A stretch of DNA of 64,000 bases from Sphingomonas sp. 67-36 (GTDB lineage: Bacteria > Pseudomonadota > Alphaproteobacteria > Sphingomonadales > Sphingomonadaceae), in NCBI GenBank assembly GCA_001897375.1, contig MKSU01000004.1:89603-153602 (forward strand). The letters run 5' to 3'. Of the stretch, positions 58,019 to 64,000 are shown piece by piece. Position numbers and translations under genes: made by a program. The notes beneath the pieces are model-generated. The model had not been told where the DNA came from. It saw nothing but the letters and a program-made list of their open reading frames with translations, and searched no databases. Positions within the stretch are counted from its first letter, which is position 1. The number at the start of each line of letters is the position of its first letter.

Positions 58019-58047
58019 CCTTCGCGAGACGAGAGGAGCCTCACGCC

Positions 58048-58731
58048 ATGCGCATCGCCTTCCTGCTGTTCCCCAATGTCACCCAGCTCGATCTGACCGG
58101 CCCCGCGCAGGTGCTGTCGCGGCTGGGGGAGGGGACGCGGCTCGACCTTGTCGCCGCGACGCCCGATCCGGTGCCGACCGATGCCGGCTTCGCGATCCTG
58201 CCCACCGCCACCTTCGACGAGATGACAGCGGCGGACATATTGTGCGTGCCGGGCGGCTTCGGCACCAACGGCGCGATCGCCGACGACCGGACGATCGGCT
58301 GGGTGCGCGCCATTGGCGGCCAGGCGCAATGGGTGACGAGCGTGTGCACGGGATCGCTCGTGCTCGGCGCGGCGGGGTTGCTCGAGGGCTATCGCGCGAC
58401 CTGCCATTGGGGGCAGCGCCACATGCTTCCGTTGTTCGGCGCGACGCCGGTGGATGCACGCGTGGTGATCGACCGCAACCGCGTGACCGGCGGCGGCGTC
58501 ACCGCCGGCATCGATTTCGCCTTTCGCCTGACGGCGCTGATCCGGGGCGAGGCGCACGCGCGCTTCGTGCAACTCGGCCTGGAATATGATCCCGATCCGC
58601 CGTTCGATTCCGGCTCGCCCGATCGTGCCGATGCGGCGCTCGTCACCGCCTATGAACGTCGCGTCGCAGCGCTGGCGCCGGGGAGGGACGAGGAATTGCG
58701 CCGGCTGGCGGCGCTGCGTGGTTATTCCTGA
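58048..58731 (+). CDS. DJ-1/PfpI-family protein (isonitrile-hydratase-like)
   Basis: A 227-residue glutamine-amidotransferase-fold protein. It begins MRIAFLLFPNVTQLDLTGPA, has the nucleophile elbow SVCTGSLVLGAAGLLEG with the active Cys, and VTGGGVTAGIDFAFRL. The LFPNVTQLDLTGP start is typical of InhA-type isonitrile hydratases and AraC-associated DJ-1 proteins, but no HTH is present. It lies directly under a ZTP-type riboswitch, suggesting a role in one-carbon or purine-precursor stress. Overlaps dedA at the 3' end by ten bases. Confidence 0.85.
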   Translation: MRIAFLLFPNVTQLDLTGPAQVLSRLGEGTRLDLVAATPDPVPTDAGFAILPTATFDEMTAADILCVPGGFGTNGAIADDRTIGWVRAIGGQAQWVTSVCTGSLVLGAAGLLEGYRATCHWGQRHMLPLFGATPVDARVVIDRNRVTGGGVTAGIDFAFRLTALIRGEAHARFVQLGLEYDPDPPFDSGSPDRADAALVTAYERRVAALAPGRDEELRRLAALRGYS

Positions 58732-59360
58732 CGGCGCTTCTTCAGCCCGTGCAGGCGATGCCACAGGTAGAAGCCGCCCGCCGCGACGATCACCAGCCCG
58801 ATCGCGAGGTCGGCCTGGTGGAAGAACGCCTTCAGCCGCGGATCGCTGTTCCATGCCGTGCCCAGCTTCATCCCCACCCAGGCGAGCAGGAAGCAGAACG
58901 GCCACGAGCCGATGAAGGTGTAGAGGTGGAACGGGATCAGCTTCATCCGCGCCACCCCGGCGGGGAAGGCGATGAAGGTGCGGATGATCGGCAGCATCCG
59001 CCCCACCAGGATCGCAGCGCCGCCCCAGCGGTTGAAGAAACGGTCGGCGAGGTCGAGCTCGCCCGGCCCGATCAGCACGTATCTGCCGAATTTCTCCACC
59101 ATCGGCCGCCCGCCGCGCTTGCCGATCTCATAGGCGACGATCGATCCCAGGTTGCAGCCGATCGCCCCCGCCGTCGCGGCAAGGACCAGATCGAACCGCC
59201 CGGTCGAGACGAGATAGCCCGCGAACGGCATGATGATCTCCGACGGCAGCGGGATGCAGGCGCTCTCGATCGCCATCAGGAGAGCGATCCCCCAATAACC
59301 CCCGGCGGAAATGACGGTGACGGCAAAGGTCGCGAGCGCGGCCAGCAGCTTTTCGATCAT
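58722..59360 (-). CDS. DedA-family membrane protein
   Basis: A 212-residue inner-membrane protein with the DedA/SNARE-associated signature: ESACIPLPSEIIMPFAGYL, then GAIGCNLGSIVAYEIGKRGG and RFFNRWGGAAILVGRMLPIIRTFIAFPAGVARM. The family are transporters or flippases tied to membrane lipid recycling. Convergent with the DJ-1 gene. Confidence 0.92.
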   Translation of the reverse strand: MIEKLLAALATFAVTVISAGGYWGIALLMAIESACIPLPSEIIMPFAGYLVSTGRFDLVLAATAGAIGCNLGSIVAYEIGKRGGRPMVEKFGRYVLIGPGELDLADRFFNRWGGAAILVGRMLPIIRTFIAFPAGVARMKLIPFHLYTFIGSWPFCFLLAWVGMKLGTAWNSDPRLKAFFHQADLAIGLVIVAAGGFYLWHRLHGLKKRRQE

Positions 59361-59610
59361 GGGCCGGGTGCATGGGCGAAGGGCGCGTGGCGGTCAATCG
59401 CCGGCCGGGCCCGGAAACCAGCGGTTACAAACGAAAATGTGAGCGCAACGGGCGGATTGCGGCTCGGTATATCGTCATTTGTGGACCGTTTGTCCCGAAT
59501 TGAGTGGTTGGTCGCGGAATTTTGACGATGGTGCATCAAACCGATGCGACCGAAGATGCGATTGTTCGTTATAGGCGGTTGACGATCCTGTCGAAGTGAG
59601 CGGGGAAGCC

Positions 59611-60390
59611 ATGGGGGCTGTTCGCAAGGCGTTGTTCTGGGCGGCATTGTCGCTCGCGGTGACTTTGGGCCCGATGTACGCGTTGTCGTATATTCCGGGG
59701 CTGGAGGTGCCGCTGCCCTACTGGCTTTTCGCGGTGCTCACGTCGGGCGGGGTATCGTTCCTCGTCGCATGGCGGCTGGTGGCGCAGAGCGAGCAGCTTC
59801 GCCGCGTCAACAAGGAATTGCAGGCGGCGCAGGTGCGGCTGCGCCACGCCGCCGAATCCGATCAGCTTACCAACGTACTCAACCGCACCGCGTTCCTGAA
59901 GCGGGCGGAGGCGCATAACCTCGACATGGGCGGCTGGATGCTGCTGCTGGACATCGATCATTTCAAGGCGATCAACGATCGCTTCGGTCATGACATCGGC
60001 GATCGCGCGTTGCAGCATGTCGCGCGCGTGCTGCGGGAATCGCTTCGTTCGGGCGATGTCGTCGGCCGGCTCGGCGGCGAGGAGTTCGGCGTCTATCTGC
60101 CGGGTGCGGGTTCCGACACCGCCACGCAGATCGCGGAGCGGATGCGCGGCACCATCGAGACGGCGGCCGAATTCGCGGCTCTGGGCATCGCGCTGACGGT
60201 CAGCATCGGGCTGGCGGAGGCCGGGCGCGGCGTCTCGATCAAGGAGAGCCTGCGCAGGGCCGATTTCGCGATGTACGGCGCGAAGCACGGCGGCAGGAAC
60301 CGCATCAGCCACACTGCCCGGACGGTCGGTGCGGAATCGATCGGCCCGATGCTGGTTCATTCCGCCGCGAGCAGGGTCTCCGCGGCCTGA
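59611..60390 (+). CDS. GGDEF-domain protein, membrane-anchored diguanylate cyclase
   Basis: Synthesises cyclic di-GMP. The 259 residues have two N-terminal membrane helices (about residues 5-27 and 37-57), a short coiled coil, and an intact GGDEF domain with LLDIDHFKAINDRFGH and GGEEF in the A-site (RLGGEEFGVYLPG). No RxxD I-site is seen at the expected position (GDVVGRLGGEE). ATG chosen over GTG 59596. The 250 bases upstream contain no gene. Its end overlaps smc by 34 bases, convergent. Confidence 0.9.
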   Translation: MGAVRKALFWAALSLAVTLGPMYALSYIPGLEVPLPYWLFAVLTSGGVSFLVAWRLVAQSEQLRRVNKELQAAQVRLRHAAESDQLTNVLNRTAFLKRAEAHNLDMGGWMLLLDIDHFKAINDRFGHDIGDRALQHVARVLRESLRSGDVVGRLGGEEFGVYLPGAGSDTATQIAERMRGTIETAAEFAALGIALTVSIGLAEAGRGVSIKESLRRADFAMYGAKHGGRNRISHTARTVGAESIGPMLVHSAASRVSAA

Positions 60391-63300
60391 AGATCGACCG
60401 AGACGAGCCGGCTGACCCCGCGCTCGATCATCGTCACGCCGAACAGCCGGTGCATCCGGCTCATCGTCACGGCATTGTGGGTGACGATCAGATAGCGGGT
60501 CCGAGTCTCCTGCGTCATCCGGTCGAGCAGGTCGCAGAAACGCTCGATATTCGCATCGTCCAGCGGCGCGTCGACCTCGTCCAGCACGCAGATCGGCGCG
60601 GGGTTGGTGAGGAACAGGCCGAAGATCAGCGCCACCGCCGTCAGCGCCTGCTCCCCGCCGGAGAGCAGGGTGAGCGACTGGAGCCTTTTGCCGGGCGGCT
60701 GGGCCATGATCTCCAGCCCGGCCTCCAGCGGATCGTCCGAATCGATCAGTTCCAGATGCGCCTGCCCGCCGTTGAACAGGGTGGTGAACAGCCGCTTGAA
60801 ATGCCCGTTGACCGCCTCGAACGCGGCGAGCAGCCGCTGCCGCCCCTCGCGATTGAGCGTGCCGATCGAGCCGCGTAGCTGGTTGACCGCCAGCCCCAGT
60901 TCCTCGCGCTCCGCCGCATTGCCGATCGCGCCGGCCTCCAGCTCGGCCAGTTCCTGCTCGGCGACGAGGTTGACCGGGCCGATCCGCTCGCGATCGAGCG
61001 TCAGCTTGTCGTGGGCGGCCGATTCCTCCTGCGGCGCGCGTACCGTCGCGCTGTCGAATCCGGCCTTGGTGGGAAGGACGGGGGCAGGGCATTCGAAACG
61101 CTCGCCGGACAGCCGCCCCAGTTCGATGCGGCGCAATTCCTGATTCTCGGCACGCGCCTGCGCGCCTGCACGCGCCTCGCGCATTGCGCCGAGCGCCTCC
61201 CCGGCGATGCGCCCGGCTTCCTCGCAGCGGCGCAGCGCGCTTTCGGCCTCGCGCTCGGCGGCGGCGAGGGTTTCGGCGGAGGCGCGGGCGGCGTCATGCT
61301 CGGCGGCGACGGTGGCGATCTCCTCCGCGAGCGCGGCCGGGCGCGGGGCGAGCGTCTCGCGGTCCTGCGCGATCTCCGCCTCGCGCTTCGCCATGTCGGC
61401 GATGCGGCGGGCGGCGTCGCCGGCGCGGTTCTTCCAACTTTTCGTCTCGGTCTGCGATGCGGCGAGCCGTTCGCGCGCCACCGCGCCGGCACGTTCGCGC
61501 GCGGCACGATCGGCGCGACTCTGCGCAACGGCGGCGCGGCGCGCTTCGGCCTCGCGCTGAAGCGATGCGACCTCGCCGGCGGTGGCGCTGGTATCGGGCA
61601 GCGCGACGATTGCCGCCTCGGCCTGTGTCACCTCGGCGGTGGCTGCGTCGCGTTCGGCGGCGGTCTGCGCGGCGCGTGCGGTGAGGTCGGTACGCTGCCC
61701 GGCGAGCCGCTCGATCTGCGTGACGGCGCGATCGATGCGCTGCTGGGCGTCGCGGGCTGCGGTTTCGGCGTGCGACAGGGAAGTGCGGGCGTTGCCGGCG
61801 GCGGCGCGTGCGGCGGCGATGCGCTGTTCGATCGCGGCGAGCGCGGCGTCGGCGGCGTCGGTCGCCGCGCGCGCCTCGGGCAGCGCTGCCTCGATCGTGG
61901 CGAGCCGGTTGAGCCGTTCCAGCCGTTCCGCCGCCGCCGCACCGCCGCTGCGCGCGACGAAACCGTCCCAGCGGCGAAGCTGGCCGGAAAGTGTGACGAG
62001 CCGCTGGCCAACCGCGAGCGGGCGAGCGTCATCCGTCGGGGTAGCGATGACCTGCGCGAGCCGACGCGCCAGCTGGGGCGGGGCGGTGACGTGCGCGGCG
62101 AGCGTCTCCGCAAGGACCGGATCGCCCGCCAGTACCTCCGCCCCCGCCCAATGCGCCTCCGCGCTGGCATCCAGGCCGATCTCCAGATCGTCGCCCAGCG
62201 CCGCCGCCAGCGCGCGCTCATAGCCCGGCGCGGCGCGGACGTGATCGAGCAGCCGGTCGCCCCCGGATCGCTGCGTCGCGCGGGTGAGCGTCGTTGCCTC
62301 GCTCTCCAGCGCGGCGAGTTCGGCGCGAGCGGCGGCGCGGCGGCCCTGCGCCTCGTCGCGCGCGGCGAGCGCGGTTTTCTCCTCCTCATCGGCGCGGGTG
62401 AGATCGTCGCGCGCCCGTGTCGCCTCACCATGCGCGGCGGCCAGCGCCTGTTCCGCCTCGACACGGCCGGCTTCGAGCGGCGCCGCGTCGGGCAAGGCGG
62501 CGAGCGTATCGGCAGCGGTTCGCGCCTCGCGATCGGCGCGATCGGCGCGCGCGCGGGCGGCGGCGAGTGCGGCATGGGCGACGCGCGTTTCGGCCGCCTC
62601 GCTCGCCTGCCGTGCGAGCGCTTGCGCCAGCGCCACCTCGGCATCGCGCACCTCGCGTTCCGCTTCGGCCTGCGCCTGATCGAGCGCGGGAAGATCGGCG
62701 GCGACGGCGGTGACCTCGGTCTCCAGCGCCTTGCCCTCCGCCCCGAGCCGCGCCAGCGCCTCCGCCGCGTCATTGGCGAGCTGTCCCTCGCGCTCGCGGT
62801 CGGCGAGGATGCGGGTCGCCGCGTCGCTCAGTTCGGCGAGGCGGCGCTCGACCCCGGCCTTCTCGGCATTGAGCGCGGCGAGCCGGTGCGCGGCATCGGT
62901 CGCGCGGTCGCGGGCGGCGAGTGCGGCGGCGCGCGCTTCGGCCAGCGTCTCCGTCGCCTGCGTCTGATAAGCGGCGGCGGCCCGCTGCGTCTCCGCCGCC
63001 GTGGCGACGCGGGTTTCGGCTTCCGCCGCTTCCGCCTTGGCGGCGTCGGCGGCCTGCGCCGCATCGCGCCAGCGGCTGAAGATCAGTCGCGCCTCGGCGA
63101 CGCGGATCTGGTCCGAGAGCGTGCGATAGCGTTCCGCCTGCCGCGCCTGCCGCCGGAGCGCCGCCGCGCGCGCTTCCTGATCGGCGATCACCTCGTCGAG
63201 CCGCTGAAGATTCGCTTCGGTCGCGCGCAATTTCTGCTCGGCGTCCTTGCGACGGACATGGAGGCCGGCGATCCCCGCCGCTTCCTCCAGCATCGCGCGG

Positions 63301-63749
63301 CGCTCGGCCGGCTTGGCGGCGATCACCGCGCTGATCCGCCCCTGGCTGACCAGGGCGGGAGAATGTGCGCCCGTCGCCGCGTCGGCGAACAGCAGCGCCA
63401 CGTCCTTCGCCCGCACGTCGCGCCCGTCGATGCGATAGGCGGAGCCGGCACCGCGCTCGATGCGGCGGACGACTTCCTTCTCTTCGCCGTCAAGTTCGGC
63501 GAGGATCGACACTTCGGCGAAGTCGCGCGCCGGGCGGGTCGCGGTGCCGGCGAAGATCACGTCCTCCATGCCCGCGCCGCGCATCGACTTTGGCGAGTTC
63601 TCGCCCATCGTCCAGCGCAGCGCCTCCAGTAGATTGGACTTGCCGCAGCCGTTCGGCCCGACCACGCCCGTCAGCCCCGGCTCGATGCGCAGATCGGCCG
63701 GGTCGACGAAGCTCTTGAAGCCGGACAGCCTCAGCCGCTTGATCTGCAT
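60357..63749 (-). CDS. smc: Chromosome segregation protein SMC
   Basis: Condensin ATPase. The 1130 residues have Walker A GPNGCGKSNLLEALRW near residue 32, long Ala/Arg/Glu-rich coiled coils on both sides of a hinge (about residues 495-620), the signature LLSGGEQALTAVAL and Walker B PICVLDEVDAPLDDAN. At 1130 residues it is slightly shorter than typical SMCs. Downstream of the dsbA-like gene. Confidence 0.97.
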   Translation of the reverse strand: MQIKRLRLSGFKSFVDPADLRIEPGLTGVVGPNGCGKSNLLEALRWTMGENSPKSMRGAGMEDVIFAGTATRPARDFAEVSILAELDGEEKEVVRRIERGAGSAYRIDGRDVRAKDVALLFADAATGAHSPALVSQGRISAVIAAKPAERRAMLEEAAGIAGLHVRRKDAEQKLRATEANLQRLDEVIADQEARAAALRRQARQAERYRTLSDQIRVAEARLIFSRWRDAAQAADAAKAEAAEAETRVATAAETQRAAAAYQTQATETLAEARAAALAARDRATDAAHRLAALNAEKAGVERRLAELSDAATRILADREREGQLANDAAEALARLGAEGKALETEVTAVAADLPALDQAQAEAEREVRDAEVALAQALARQASEAAETRVAHAALAAARARADRADREARTAADTLAALPDAAPLEAGRVEAEQALAAAHGEATRARDDLTRADEEEKTALAARDEAQGRRAAARAELAALESEATTLTRATQRSGGDRLLDHVRAAPGYERALAAALGDDLEIGLDASAEAHWAGAEVLAGDPVLAETLAAHVTAPPQLARRLAQVIATPTDDARPLAVGQRLVTLSGQLRRWDGFVARSGGAAAAERLERLNRLATIEAALPEARAATDAADAALAAIEQRIAAARAAAGNARTSLSHAETAARDAQQRIDRAVTQIERLAGQRTDLTARAAQTAAERDAATAEVTQAEAAIVALPDTSATAGEVASLQREAEARRAAVAQSRADRAARERAGAVARERLAASQTETKSWKNRAGDAARRIADMAKREAEIAQDRETLAPRPAALAEEIATVAAEHDAARASAETLAAAEREAESALRRCEEAGRIAGEALGAMREARAGAQARAENQELRRIELGRLSGERFECPAPVLPTKAGFDSATVRAPQEESAAHDKLTLDRERIGPVNLVAEQELAELEAGAIGNAAEREELGLAVNQLRGSIGTLNREGRQRLLAAFEAVNGHFKRLFTTLFNGGQAHLELIDSDDPLEAGLEIMAQPPGKRLQSLTLLSGGEQALTAVALIFGLFLTNPAPICVLDEVDAPLDDANIERFCDLLDRMTQETRTRYLIVTHNAVTMSRMHRLFGVTMIERGVSRLVSVDLQAAETLLAAE

Positions 63750-63787
63750 CGCGCGCGTCTCCCCCTATGGACGCCGCCGCGCCGCCG

Positions 63788-64000
63788 TCAGGCTCCGGCG
63801 TTCTTCAGCGCGGCCTCGATCTGCGGCCACGTCACCGATCCCTCGAGCTGCTTGCCGTTGAGGATGAAGGTCGGCGTGCCAGTGACGTTGTGCTGCTGCA
63901 TCCCGGCCTCGGTGATCTTGGCGATCGCCTCCAGCTTCTTGCCGTCGGCGAGGCAGGCGCGCGCCTGCTGCTCGGTGACGCCGCGCTGCTTGACGAAATC
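63788..64000 (-). CDS. DsbA-family thioredoxin-like protein, C-terminal part
   Basis: The last 70 codons before the window edge: a helical segment (KQRGVTEQQARACL) and the C-terminal thioredoxin strand with cis-Pro loop TGTPTFILNGKQLEG, ending AALKNAGA. This is the DsbA/DsbG-like periplasmic thiol oxidoreductase usually found upstream of smc in sphingomonads. The CxxC site is outside the window. Confidence 0.85.
   Translation of the reverse strand, partial: DFVKQRGVTEQQARACLADGKKLEAIAKITEAGMQQHNVTGTPTFILNGKQLEGSVTWPQIEAALKNAGA

Overview
The window is a GC-rich, densely packed stretch of an alphaproteobacterial chromosome, most likely a sphingomonad (Sphingomonas or a close relative). This rests on the conserved gene sets and orders (pccB-mce-mcm-bioB-pccA, ispH-thrB-rnhA, nadD-rsfS-rlmH-envC-ctpA, lon-HU-tRNA-Val, dsbA-smc) and on the style of the proteins. 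It was read by eye; no database was searched. No prophage, insertion sequence, rRNA or CRISPR array was seen.

Layout. 1-10.1 kb: a propionyl-CoA/methylmalonyl-CoA operon (pccB, TlpA-like thioredoxin, mce, crotonase, methylmalonyl-CoA mutase, metY, bioB, small membrane protein, pccA). It lies behind an intergenic region with repeated TTCGCAA boxes and the truncated start of a divergent HTH regulator. 10.1-16.8 kb: a NTP-transferase, a lipoprotein phosphodiesterase, then lpdA, gor and pgi on the minus strand. 16.9-21.6 kb: lepB-rnc-era, a sirtuin whose 5' end appears to have been replaced, and rpsD. 21.7-33.5 kb: chorismate mutase, an aminotransferase/flavoprotein fusion with a partner glycosyltransferase, an L,D-transpeptidase, a flavin oxidoreductase, a Ca2+/H+ antiporter, a GNAT protein, an M1 peptidase and lon. 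33.7-35.0 kb: HU, tRNA-Val, a decayed TonB-receptor fragment and a glycine-zipper protein. 35.2-46.3 kb: a type II secretion operon gspC-N, with nearly every start overlapping the previous stop. 46.3-51.4 kb: tRNA-His, an amino-acid dehydrogenase, ispH-thrB-rnhA (minus) and proA. 51.5-57.9 kb: aqpZ, nadD-rsfS-rlmH-envC-ctpA-dsbB-coq7. 57.9-64 kb: a ZTP-type riboswitch with a DJ-1/PfpI gene, dedA, a GGDEF protein, smc and a truncated dsbA-like gene.

How the genes work together. In the first operon PccA/PccB carboxylate propionyl-CoA, Mce epimerises the product and the B12-dependent mutase makes succinyl-CoA, while BioB supplies the biotin cofactor of PccA. The Gsp operon encodes a complete envelope machine except for its prepilin peptidase. 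The nadD-to-coq7 block mixes NAD synthesis, ribosome maturation, cell-wall hydrolase control, periplasmic proteolysis, disulfide formation and ubiquinone synthesis.

Most unusual observations: the ZTP-type riboswitch before a DJ-1/PfpI gene; the native sirtuin 5' fragment stranded upstream of a hybrid sirtuin; an 11-residue tandem repeat in the leader peptides of three consecutive pseudopilins; and the DegT aminotransferase fused to a two-Rossmann flavoprotein beside a glycosyltransferase.
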